Positions 9,313 through 17,550 of a stretch of DNA of 64,000 nt are shown in pieces. The position numbers and the translations under genes are program-made. Within the stretch, counting starts at the first letter, position 1; each line of letters opens with the position of its first letter. The stretch comes from Flavobacterium anhuiense (GTDB lineage: Bacteria > Bacteroidota > Bacteroidia > Flavobacteriales > Flavobacteriaceae): assembly GCF_004151235.1 (NCBI RefSeq), contig NZ_JUIV01000015.1, positions 1 through 64,000 of the forward strand, in the 5' to 3' direction. The notes below the pieces were generated by a model that saw nothing but the letters and a program-made list of their open reading frames with translations, had not been told where the DNA came from and searched no databases.

Positions 9313-9759
9313 ATGACTTTACATCATTTTGTATTAATACTTCATCTTTTGGCTGCTACAATCTGGGTTGGTGGTCATTTGCTTTTGGCTATTTGTTACC
9401 TTCCAACAGCATTGAAGAAAAAAGATCCGCAGATTATTTTAAATTTCGAAAAAAAATATGAAAAACTTGGAATGTCTTCTCTCGCTTTACTTATTATAAC
9501 TGGAATCTGGATGGCGTATGATTTTGGCGTAACGGCAGAAACCTGGTTTCATTTTTCAAGCGGATTTGAAAAAGTAATTTCAATAAAATTGATTTTACTT
9601 TTCTGCACTTTCTTTTGTGCAGTGTGTGCACAATTTTTCATTATCCCAAAACTTAGATCACATAATATCAATAAAATGTCTGCTATTATATTAACGGTCA
9701 CTTCAATCGGTGTTGCCATGCTGATTTTAGGATCAACGTTGCGTTATGGTGGGATTTAA
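9313..9759 (+). CDS. CopD-like four-helix integral membrane protein
   Basis: A 148-residue membrane protein with four predicted transmembrane helices (about residues 5-28, 52-72, 85-110, 122-143). Histidines in the first helix (HHFVLILHLLAATIWVGGHL) recall the CopD/HemJ-like superfamily, which binds copper or heme. The substrate is unknown. It is the last gene of the nad-ric-nrdDG operon and converges with the next gene, which is on the opposite strand. Confidence 0.75.
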   Translation: MTLHHFVLILHLLAATIWVGGHLLLAICYLPTALKKKDPQIILNFEKKYEKLGMSSLALLIITGIWMAYDFGVTAETWFHFSSGFEKVISIKLILLFCTFFCAVCAQFFIIPKLRSHNINKMSAIILTVTSIGVAMLILGSTLRYGGI

Positions 9760-9791
9760 AATTCCTTCCAGTACTTTATTTGGTTCATTTA

Positions 9792-11474
9792 TTAAGACAT
9801 CATACCAACAAGTATTGGCCCGAATGCAGTCAATAATATATTAGCTAATGCGTAAGGAATAGTGTAGCCTAAAACTGGAAACTTGCTTCCTGATGCATCT
9901 TGAACTGCTTTTAATCCAATTGTTGAGGTACCTGCGCCAGTTTGTGCGCCAAGTAAAATTATTGGATTTATTTTTAATATATACCTTCCAAAATACAGTC
10001 CGATGATATGAGGAATTAAAGCAACAGCCACGCCGGCAAGCAAAATGCCAAAACCGGTTTCTTTAAGACCAGAAATAAAACTTGGACCCGCAGCAAGACC
10101 AACAAGTCCAATAAATGCTGCAAGACCTACGTTGTCAAATATCCACAAGGCGGGCTCTGGAATTCTGCCAAAAACAGGTGTTCTTGAATGCAGCCAGCCA
10201 AAAATGAGTCCCATTACCAATGCACCGCCGCTTGTTGTTAAAGTTATTGAAACTCCAAATAATGTAACCGAAAGCAAGCCCAATAGTCCACCAAGTACAA
10301 TACCCAAACCAACAAAAATAATATCAGTCTCTGGACTTAAACGATCCAGATAACCTATTTCTTTTGCTGCTTCTTCTAGTTTTGCTGGTCTGCCTGAAAG
10401 ATTCAAAATGTCGCCTCTATTTAAAACCGTCTTAGATTCAAGCGGTATTTCATGGTTTTCTCTAGTTATTTTATTTAGCATTAATCCATGATAAAAACTA
10501 CTTTTTCGAAGAGACTTTACTGTCATGCCTTCAATTGCTTTATTGGTGATTGTAACATCTAAATGTGCTAGAGGGAAATTCAACAATTCTTCATCCAAAA
10601 CTTCTGGCCCAACAGAAAAGAGGCTGTCCAAAATGATTCCATGCTGTCCCATAATTACCATTACATCATCTTTATGAATTATGGTGTCTGGTTTTGGATC
10701 TAGCAATTGATCTTTATGGCGTATTCTCTGAATAACAATGTTCTTGTTGGATATTAATCTCTCAAACTCGCTTATACTAATTCCAATCCATTTCTCATTG
10801 GTAATTCTATATGCCCGAATAATCCACCTCTGATAAGCGCTTTTCATTCCTGGACCGTATTCCTGTTCAGTTTCTCCTGAGATGATTTCAGCCAGTTGTT
10901 CGCTTTCTTTAACTAAATCAATACCAAGTAATTTTGGAGCAATTGCGGTCAGAAAAAAGACAAAAGATGTTGCTCCCACCAAATAAGTTACAGAATAGGC
11001 TACCGGAATATTGTTAATTAATCTAGTTTTTTCTGCATCATCAAGATTTAAATGGCTTATAGCATCTGAAGCAGTACCAATTACAGTTGATTCAGAAAAC
11101 GCTCCTGCTAATAATCCTGCTGCTGTTCCTACATCATAACCTAAAAAAACAGAAACAGAATATGCCACTAACAAGCAAGCCAAACATATTACCAAAGTGA
11201 GCAACAATTGCGGAAATGCATTCTTTTTAAAACCTTGAAAAAATTGAGGCCCAACTTTATATCCCGTTGAAAACAGGAAAAAATCAAAGAAAATGGTTTT
11301 TACAATACCGGGAATTTCAATATCCAGCTGACCAATTAGAACACCAGCGAATAAGGTTCCTAATACTACACCAATTTTAAATGTTCCAATTTTAATGCGC
11401 CCGATTAAGAATCCAAGAGCCAAGCATAAAAAAAGTGCCAGTTCAGGATGTTCTCTAAGTATAGCTGTTACCAT
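9792..11474 (-). CDS. AspT/YidE-family transporter (aspartate:alanine exchanger type) with two TrkA_C domains
   Basis: A 560-residue inner-membrane protein. Six or so hydrophobic helices (residues 1-190), a cytoplasmic middle section with two RCK_C/TrkA_C modules (about 205-385, with ISISEFERLISNKNIVIQRIRH and TNKAIEGMTVKSLR) and a second hydrophobic half with repeat symmetry (GAQTGAGTSTIGLKAVQD near the C-terminus). This is the architecture of the AAE family (AspT, YbjL, YidE). Substrate is not determined; some members exchange aspartate for alanine or move dicarboxylates. Confidence 0.87.
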   Translation of the reverse strand: MVTAILREHPELALFLCLALGFLIGRIKIGTFKIGVVLGTLFAGVLIGQLDIEIPGIVKTIFFDFFLFSTGYKVGPQFFQGFKKNAFPQLLLTLVICLACLLVAYSVSVFLGYDVGTAAGLLAGAFSESTVIGTASDAISHLNLDDAEKTRLINNIPVAYSVTYLVGATSFVFFLTAIAPKLLGIDLVKESEQLAEIISGETEQEYGPGMKSAYQRWIIRAYRITNEKWIGISISEFERLISNKNIVIQRIRHKDQLLDPKPDTIIHKDDVMVIMGQHGIILDSLFSVGPEVLDEELLNFPLAHLDVTITNKAIEGMTVKSLRKSSFYHGLMLNKITRENHEIPLESKTVLNRGDILNLSGRPAKLEEAAKEIGYLDRLSPETDIIFVGLGIVLGGLLGLLSVTLFGVSITLTTSGGALVMGLIFGWLHSRTPVFGRIPEPALWIFDNVGLAAFIGLVGLAAGPSFISGLKETGFGILLAGVAVALIPHIIGLYFGRYILKINPIILLGAQTGAGTSTIGLKAVQDASGSKFPVLGYTIPYALANILLTAFGPILVGMMS

Positions 11475-11635
11475 ATTGCATTTTTTTTAGATAAATTTAA
11501 TCAAAAAACACAAGTAACTAACTATATTTCAGTTATTTAAAAGCAATTATTTTAAATCACATTATATAAACAGAAAAATAACGTTGATAAATGTAAATAA
11601 CTAGACACTTTCTACAGCAAGCGACTAAAACAAAA

Positions 11636-11995
11636 TTAAAAATAATCCGAATCCAGCATCCAAGTTATTCCATCATCTTCATGAAACATCGGACAAAGAA
11701 TTATTTTTTTCTCTCCTTTCTCATTGATAAGGTACCAATCTGTTGTATTAATTAAATCAAGAAATTCTCTTTCTGCTATTTCAGCCATCTTATCATTAGC
11801 TTCCTCATCTCCTTCTTCTATAAGAATACTTTCCAATATAGAATGTTTAATAAAATCTGCAAGATGTTTATTTTCAGGAAGCTCAGCTAAATAATTGAAC
11901 TTATAGGTGATTACTCCAAAATCTCTCATATCAAAATACGTTTTAACAATCGATCCGATATTAAGATCTCTCCAGTACAATTCGAATTTCTTCAT
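11636..11995 (-). CDS. Hypothetical protein, 119 aa, acidic
   Basis: Not recognised. A soluble, acidic protein without signal peptide or membrane segment, with aromatic-rich ends (KKFELYWRDL; GITWMLDSDYF) and a helical Glu/Asp-rich middle. Composition and codon use match its neighbours, and it stands alone between divergently and co-oriented genes. It may be an immunity-like or small accessory protein, but nothing in the sequence supports a specific role. Confidence 0.6.
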   Translation of the reverse strand: MKKFELYWRDLNIGSIVKTYFDMRDFGVITYKFNYLAELPENKHLADFIKHSILESILIEEGDEEANDKMAEIAEREFLDLINTTDWYLINEKGEKKIILCPMFHEDDGITWMLDSDYF

Positions 11996-12109
11996 TATTT
12001 ATCTTTAAATTATGAGTCTTTACTTCAAACAAATATAGACATATGAATTTCTTATTTATGATACGTTTCGAAACATTTCTGTATTTAAAATTAAAAAAAT
12101 CAACTAAAA

Positions 12110-12141
12110 TTTGCATATATGACCAATCGGTCATATATTTG
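12110..12141 (+). promoter_or_regulatory. Promoter of the TetR gene with embedded operator
   Basis: TTTG at 12110-12113, a 20-bp spacer, and TATATTTG at 12134-12141 match the Bacteroidota -33/-7 consensus. The spacer contains the palindromic operator at 12119-12134, whose last base overlaps the -7 box, so a bound repressor would block RNA polymerase. Confidence 0.8.
12119..12134. promoter_or_regulatory. TetR operator 1
   Basis: ATGACC-AATC-GGTCAT, a 6+6 inverted repeat with a 4-bp centre, of the GACCAATCGGTC type bound by many TetR-family repressors. The identical site occurs in reverse orientation before the adjacent SDR gene. Confidence 0.8.
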
Positions 12142-12162
12142 CATCGTTAAATACAATCTATC

Positions 12163-12750
12163 ATGACAAAAGGTGAAGAAACCAGACAATTTATTATAGA
12201 AAAAGCCGCTCCTATTTTTAACACAAAAGGAATTGCAGCTACTTCTATGAGCGATATTATGGAAGCGACTAAATTGTCTAAAGGAAGTATGTATGTTCAT
12301 TTTGAAAACAAAGATGTTTTGGCCTGCGCAGCTGTAGATCATAACATGAAAATATTAAGCACTAAACTAGAAACGGCACTTAGAGACGGAAAAAGTGCCA
12401 AAGAGCAACTTTTTGCTTATATCGAGTTTTTTAGTAATCCGATCAATCCGCCAGTAATTGGAGGATGTCCTTTGTTAAACTTTGGAACAGAATCTGACGA
12501 TACCAATCCAATTGTAAAAGAGAAAGTTAACAATGCTATCAAGCGAGGTCAGTCTCTTTTAACTTCGATTATAGAAAAAGGAATCGCTGACAAAGAATTT
12601 ACGCCTGACTGGAACTCATCAGAATTTGCCACTGCCCTTTTTGCTATGCTTGAAGGAGGACATTTAATGTCTCGAGTGTCTGGCAATAACGATAATATGA
12701 AAACAATAGAAAAAACGCTTAAAAAAATTATATCTGAAAAATTGATATAA
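12163..12750 (+). CDS. TetR/AcrR family transcriptional repressor
   Basis: A 195-residue regulator. The N-terminal helix-turn-helix is clear (RQFIIEKAAPIFNTKGIAAT, SMSDIMEATKLSKGSMYVHF, residues 8-50), followed by an all-helical ligand domain of the YxaF/LmrA type (GGCPLLNFGTESDDTNP). It is autoregulated by the operator in its own promoter and very likely represses the downstream short-chain dehydrogenase, which has the same operator 70 bp after this gene. The inducer is unknown. Confidence 0.92.
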   Translation: MTKGEETRQFIIEKAAPIFNTKGIAATSMSDIMEATKLSKGSMYVHFENKDVLACAAVDHNMKILSTKLETALRDGKSAKEQLFAYIEFFSNPINPPVIGGCPLLNFGTESDDTNPIVKEKVNNAIKRGQSLLTSIIEKGIADKEFTPDWNSSEFATALFAMLEGGHLMSRVSGNNDNMKTIEKTLKKIISEKLI

Positions 12751-12767
12751 TTTTTTTTATTATAAAA

Positions 12768-12783
12768 ATGACCGATTGGTCAT
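12768..12783. promoter_or_regulatory. TetR operator 2, before the SDR gene
   Basis: ATGACC-GATT-GGTCAT is the exact reverse complement of the site in the tetR promoter. It lies 38 bp before the ATG of the SDR gene. No good TAnnTTTG box is visible, so the exact promoter is uncertain. Confidence 0.75.
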
Positions 12784-12820
12784 GTTTAAATTTTAGTATT
12801 AATAATAAAAAACAAATACC

Positions 12821-13630
12821 ATGTCAAAAACAATTTTAATTACAGGAGCTTCAAAAGGATTTGGAAGAGCTTGGACAGAAGCTTTTTTAGCTAAAGGATA
12901 CAACGTTGCTGCAACAGCAAGAAATCTTGATACTTTAAACGATCTAAAAGAAAAGTACGCAAGTAAAATTTTGCCATTAAAACTAGATGTCAACATTCGT
13001 GAGGAATCTCTAGAAGTGGTTAAGAAAGTAAAACAACATTTTGGAACAATTGATGTTTTGATCAACAATGCAGGTTATGCGCTTACAGGTGCCGTAGAAG
13101 AAGCAAACGAACAAGAAGCTAGAGAACAATTTGAAACCAATTTCTTCGGAACTTTATGGTTGACACAAGCTGTTATTCCGATAATGAGAGAGCAAAAAAG
13201 CGGTCACATTATTCAGGTATCGTCTATTTTAGGATTGGCAACTTTACCAACAGGAATGGGACTTTACAGCGCTTCTAAGTTTGCTATTGAAGGTTTAAGC
13301 GAAACTTTAGCATCTGAAGTAAAACAATTTGGAATCAATGTTACTTTATTAGAACCAAACGGTTATGAATCTAACATCTGGCATACTGGAATTACCAGCA
13401 AAAGTTTACCGTATTATGACGAAATCAAAAAAGCTTTATCTGAAAGAGAAAACATATTCGGTAAAGTTGAAGCAACAGCTCCAGCGGTTGTAAACTTGGT
13501 AGAAAACGAAAATCCTCCTTTACGTTTATTACTTGGAAAAGTGGCATTTCCGTTCGTAAAACAAAGCTACGATCAAAGATTAGAAAGCTGGGAAAAATGG
13601 AACGATGTTTCAGTTGAAGCGCATGGATAA
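12821..13630 (+). CDS. Short-chain dehydrogenase/reductase (SDR)
   Basis: A 269-residue NAD(P)-dependent oxidoreductase. Cofactor motif TGASKGFGRAW (residues 7-17), NNAGYAL, catalytic Ser in VSSILG and the YSASK Tyr-Lys pair (YSASKFAIEGLSE) are all intact. It is the only evident target of the neighbouring TetR repressor, a common arrangement for detoxifying enzymes induced by xenobiotics. Substrate unknown. A strong terminator follows. Confidence 0.9.
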   Translation: MSKTILITGASKGFGRAWTEAFLAKGYNVAATARNLDTLNDLKEKYASKILPLKLDVNIREESLEVVKKVKQHFGTIDVLINNAGYALTGAVEEANEQEAREQFETNFFGTLWLTQAVIPIMREQKSGHIIQVSSILGLATLPTGMGLYSASKFAIEGLSETLASEVKQFGINVTLLEPNGYESNIWHTGITSKSLPYYDEIKKALSERENIFGKVEATAPAVVNLVENENPPLRLLLGKVAFPFVKQSYDQRLESWEKWNDVSVEAHG

Positions 13631-13652
13631 TTCATTTTCATTTTTTAAAATT

Positions 13653-13684
13653 AAGAAAGGCAATCATATACGATTGCCTTTCTT
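13653..13684 (+). terminator. Intrinsic terminator after the SDR gene
   Basis: AAGAAAGGCAATC / GATTGCCTTTCTT, perfect 13-bp arms with a 6-nt loop. Confidence 0.9.
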
Positions 13685-13821
13685 AGTTATACTAAATCAA
13701 ATAATCAATCCATTTTAGACAAAAAACAGGTTGCATAAGCCGTTATTGTTTTTTATTTTTATAAAATCTGATGAAATACTAAGCATCTGATATAATGTTC
13801 TAAAAACAAGAAAAAATTAAA

Positions 13822-14721
13822 ATGAGTAACGACAAAAAACTAAAAGCTGTCGCTTTCGGAGAAGTACTTTGGGATATTTTTGGCGATCAAAAAAAAATTG
13901 GCGGAGCGCCTTTAAATGTGGCACTTCGTATGAAAGCTCTTGGCGTTGATTCAAATATGATTAGCTGCGTAGGAAATGATGAAGATGGGCAAGCTATTAT
14001 AAGCGAAGTCAATAAATTAGGATTGGATACCAATACTATTTTAAAATCTGATCACTTTCCAACAGGATTGGTAAACGTAACGTTAGACGAAAGCAAATCG
14101 GCTACTTACGAAATTCTTTATCCTTCTGCTTGGGACAAAATTATTCTTAACGAAGAAGCGAGAGAATTAGTAGTAAATTCAGATGTTTTAATTTACGGAA
14201 GTTTGGTCTGCAGAGATGAAGTTTCTCGAGAAGCATTGGACGAATTGCTTAAAACTCATACTTATAAAGTTTTTGATGTGAACCTTCGAAAACCGCATTA
14301 TAATTACGAAATCCTACAGCATTTAATGCAGTCTGCTAATTTCATCAAATTTAATGATGAAGAAATTATGGAAATCAGTGCCGCTTTCAATTCGCCTTAT
14401 AAAACTTTAGAAGAAAACATGAATTTTATCTGTTCTCTCAGCAATGCTACAGCGATTTGCGTGACAAGAGGAAAAGATGGCGCTTTATTATTGTGGGATA
14501 AACATCTTTATGAAAATGAAGGTTATACCGTAAAAGTTGAGGATACTGTCGGTGCAGGAGATTCTTTTTTAGGCGCTTTGGTCACTTCACTTTTAAACGG
14601 AAAAGAACCGCAAGCAGCTCTAAATTTTGCGTGCGCAACTGGTGCTTTAGTTGCTGGATCAGTTGGCGGAAATCCTAAAATTTCAATATTTGATATTGAG
14701 AATTTAATTAATAAAAATTAA
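13822..14721 (+). CDS. PfkB-family carbohydrate kinase, probable fructokinase
   Basis: A 299-residue sugar kinase of the ribokinase/PfkB fold. It shows the N-terminal signature GEVLWDIFGDQKKIGGAPLNVA and the C-terminal DTVGAGDSFLGAL signature with the catalytic Asp. Length is normal. It sits just before a fused sucrose-phosphate synthase/phosphatase and a GH32-like gene. Fructose released by sucrose cleavage would be its natural substrate, so fructokinase is the best guess; the specificity is inferred from context. Confidence 0.88.
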   Translation: MSNDKKLKAVAFGEVLWDIFGDQKKIGGAPLNVALRMKALGVDSNMISCVGNDEDGQAIISEVNKLGLDTNTILKSDHFPTGLVNVTLDESKSATYEILYPSAWDKIILNEEARELVVNSDVLIYGSLVCRDEVSREALDELLKTHTYKVFDVNLRKPHYNYEILQHLMQSANFIKFNDEEIMEISAAFNSPYKTLEENMNFICSLSNATAICVTRGKDGALLLWDKHLYENEGYTVKVEDTVGAGDSFLGALVTSLLNGKEPQAALNFACATGALVAGSVGGNPKISIFDIENLINKN

Positions 14722-15107
14722 AAGAAAATAAAAATACGCTACATAAAGGATAAATCTTTGTTTGTAAGCTTCAGAGAAGCTAAATATTTATAGCAAGGGA
14801 TAAATGGCTACAACATAAAGCTCCAGCGGAGCGACATATTTTACCCTTAAATATGTCGCTCCGCTGGAGCTTTCTTTTATTCTTCATTGTAATTCTATAA
14901 ATATTTTACCCCGCTGGGGTTTTACTGTAAAATAAAATTTATAAAAATTCCGTTCAACAAGCCATCTTTTTGATACAATCTCCTTTTTATACTTAAATCA
15001 TTACCTTCTCCATTCAAACATGGGAACTATGTAAATTTTAAATGAAATTATTTCTTCCTAATCTATATGGGCGCAGTACCTTGTGAATCCAAATAATTTA
15101 AGGAAGA
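14722..15107. other. Repeat-bearing intergenic region
   Basis: 386 bp without a gene. It holds three hairpin-forming repeat units: 14766-14795 (AAGCTTCAGAGAAGCT plus AAATATTTATAG), the long palindrome at 14817-14873, and 14893-14920 (TCTATAAATATTTT plus ACCCCGCTGGGGT). From 14940 to 15107 nothing beyond AT-rich leader sequence is seen. Confidence 0.7.
14817..14873. repeat. Perfect 25-bp-arm palindromic repeat
   Basis: Two perfectly complementary 25-nt arms (AAAGCTCCAGCGGAGCGACA... and its complement) enclose a 7-nt loop. Related GCTCC-xxx-GGAGC hairpins occur at 38061-38076 and 38116-38128, so this is one member of a dispersed family. It could act as a bidirectional terminator of the fructokinase gene. 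Confidence 0.85.
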
Positions 15108-17288
15108 ATGATGAAAAAATTACGAATTTCACTTATCAATATTCACGGACTTTTGAAAGGTTCTGGTTTAGAAATCGGACGAGACGCCGACAATGGAGGC
15201 CAAACCAAATACATATACGAATTAGCCGAATTTTTATCGCAGCATGAAGATGTAGAACACGTTCATCTTTTTACCCGATTAATAGACGATCCCGCCCTTT
15301 CGCCCGAATATGCGGTACCTATCGAAATTATCAATGACAAATTAGACATTAGAAGAATTCCGTTTCTGGGAAAAAAATACAAAGCTAAAGAACAGCTTTG
15401 GGAAGGTCTTGATCTTTTTGTAAATGGCGCGATGCAGCACATCAAACAGCATAACATTTTCCCCGATTGGATTCACTCCCATTATGCAGATGCGGGTTAC
15501 GCTGCAGCCGAATTATCAGCCGTTTTAAATATTCCTTTTGCTCATACAGGACATTCATTAGGATTTTATAAAAAGAAAAAACTAATTGAAAGTGGTGAAA
15601 CTGAAGAAGAATTGGAGAAAAAATTCAAGTTTAAAGCCAGAATTTCTGCAGAAGAGAGAACCTTAGAACTCGCAGAATTTATTGTCACTTCTACTGAACA
15701 GGAAATTGAAACCTACAAAGCTTACAAAAATTTTGAATTAGGAAAATACCACGCCATTTCTCCAGGAATCGATACTCGAAAATTTGTTCCTTATTACTAT
15801 CAGGAAAACGATTCTGACAAACACATGGAAGAAGCACAGCGAAAATATTGGGTTGCCGAATCTATTTCAAAATTTCTTACCAATCAGCACAAGCCTATTA
15901 TTCTGGCACTTTCGAGGCCTGACCGCCATAAAAACTTGAACACTTTAATTGAAGTTTACGGAAAAGACAAAGAACTGCAAAGCATTGCCAATCTGGTCAT
16001 TTTTGCTGGTATTCGAAAAGACATTGCCAAGATGCCTGAATCTGAAAAAAACGTTCTAACTGATTTGCTTCTTTTAATGGACAAATACGATTTGTACGGG
16101 AAAATGGCCATTCCGAAAAAGCATGATGTCGAAAATGAAGTTTCTATCATTTATAGATATGCAGCAGAAAAAAGAGGTGTCTTTGTCAATTTAGCTTTGC
16201 ATGAAAATTTTGGATTGACCGTTATCGAATCGGCTAGTTCTGGACTTCCTGTTGTGGTGACAAAAAATGGCGGACCTTCAGAAATTATTCCAGTTTGCCA
16301 GAACGGAGAATTAGTCAATCCCCAAGAAGAAAGTCAGATCAAAAAAGCACTTCGGAATATTTTAACCGATGAAAATCAATGGAAATATTATTCGAATAAT
16401 GGAGCCATCAACATTCAGAAACATTATAGCTGGATTAGCCATGTTAATCATTATGTCGAATTGGTTAAAGAAAATCTTTCCCTTTCATCTGGAGCTGGAA
16501 TCAAAAAACAGCATTATCCTAATATCAACATCAGCCGATTAAAAAGAAAAATCGATCATTTATTGGTTTCCGATATTGACGGAACATTGATTGAACCTAA
16601 ACTGGCAAATCCGGGTTTGAAAGAATTAAAAGCACATTTGATCAATCGCACCGATAAAATGGCTTTTGCAATGGCTTCTGGACGAAATTTAGCATTAGTA
16701 AAAAAGGTAATTGATGAAGAAGAATTTCCTCTACCCGACTTTATAATCTGTTCTGTCGGAACTGAAATCTATTACACCAACGGAAAGGATTATATTTTGG
16801 ACAAAGGTTGGGCAAAATTCCTTTCTGGAAGATGGAAAAGAGAAGAAATTGTCAATAAACTTAAAGCCATTAAATGGATCAAACTGCAGGAAGAAGAAGC
16901 TCAGAATCCGTATAAAATCTCTTATTATTATGAGAAAGAACAGTACAATCATGATGAACTGATTACTGTTTTAGGAACAGGATGGTATAAAGTCAATATT
17001 ATTCCGAGTCACGGACAGTTTTTAGATTTTATTCCCAAAAGAGCATCAAAAGGAAATGCAATTAAGTTTTTATGCCGAAAATGGTCTATTCCATTAAGTA
17101 ATGTAATTGCTGCTGGAGATTCAGGAAACGATGTCGATATGTTTAGAGGTTCCATAAAAGGAATTATTGTTGGAAACCGAAGCGCAGAATTGGCAGATTA
17201 TGAAACCACAAAAAGTATTTATGTGGCTAAAACTTCGGCTTCAGAAGGAATTTTAGAAGGTTTAAAACATTATAAAGTCATAAAATAA
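15108..17288 (+). CDS. Bifunctional sucrose-phosphate synthase / sucrose-phosphate phosphatase
   Basis: A 726-residue fusion. Residues 1-470 form a GT-B (GT4) glycosyltransferase of the sucrose synthase/SPS type: INIHGLLKGSG and GRDADNGGQTKYIYELA at the N-terminus, HSHYADAGY, LALSRPDRHKN, and the donor site HENFGLTVIESASSGLPVVV. Residues 490-726 form an HAD-IIB phosphatase of the sucrose-phosphatase family (LLVSDIDGTLIEP and AAGDSGNDVDMF). Together they would make sucrose from UDP-glucose and fructose 6-phosphate. Start: ATG 15108 is followed directly by a second ATG at 15111. No signal peptide, so it is cytoplasmic. It lies between fructokinase and a GH32-like gene, pointing to a sucrose cycle, perhaps for a compatible solute. 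Confidence 0.88.
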   Translation: MMKKLRISLINIHGLLKGSGLEIGRDADNGGQTKYIYELAEFLSQHEDVEHVHLFTRLIDDPALSPEYAVPIEIINDKLDIRRIPFLGKKYKAKEQLWEGLDLFVNGAMQHIKQHNIFPDWIHSHYADAGYAAAELSAVLNIPFAHTGHSLGFYKKKKLIESGETEEELEKKFKFKARISAEERTLELAEFIVTSTEQEIETYKAYKNFELGKYHAISPGIDTRKFVPYYYQENDSDKHMEEAQRKYWVAESISKFLTNQHKPIILALSRPDRHKNLNTLIEVYGKDKELQSIANLVIFAGIRKDIAKMPESEKNVLTDLLLLMDKYDLYGKMAIPKKHDVENEVSIIYRYAAEKRGVFVNLALHENFGLTVIESASSGLPVVVTKNGGPSEIIPVCQNGELVNPQEESQIKKALRNILTDENQWKYYSNNGAINIQKHYSWISHVNHYVELVKENLSLSSGAGIKKQHYPNINISRLKRKIDHLLVSDIDGTLIEPKLANPGLKELKAHLINRTDKMAFAMASGRNLALVKKVIDEEEFPLPDFIICSVGTEIYYTNGKDYILDKGWAKFLSGRWKREEIVNKLKAIKWIKLQEEEAQNPYKISYYYEKEQYNHDELITVLGTGWYKVNIIPSHGQFLDFIPKRASKGNAIKFLCRKWSIPLSNVIAAGDSGNDVDMFRGSIKGIIVGNRSAELADYETTKSIYVAKTSASEGILEGLKHYKVIK

Positions 17289-17333
17289 CATTCGTTGAGG
17301 ATAAAATTTTAAACACATAGAAACGCAAAGTAT

Positions 17334-17432
17334 GTCATTCCGAGGAACGAGGAATCTCACTCGTAAATCGACAAAGATTGACAAATATTGGAACGGAAAT
17401 TCTAGTGTGATCTCTCCTTCGTCGAGATGACA
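17334..17432. repeat. Intergenic imperfect inverted repeat (GTCAT...GATGAC type)
   Basis: Begins GTCATTCCGAGGAACGAGGAATC and ends CTCCTTCGTCGAGATGAC, with an internal GACAAAGATTGACAA. A related element lies at 19119-19244, on the other side of the GH32-like gene. Such elements are common between flavobacterial genes. Confidence 0.75.
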
Positions 17433-17550
17433 AAAATGCTTTCCATGTTTGTTAGCCAAAGTGAAACGCCTTTTCAGCACAAAAAAGCTGTATCTCTATG
17501 TGTTTAAAAAATAAAAAAAATTATACTAACAGTTTAAAATAAATAATAAA

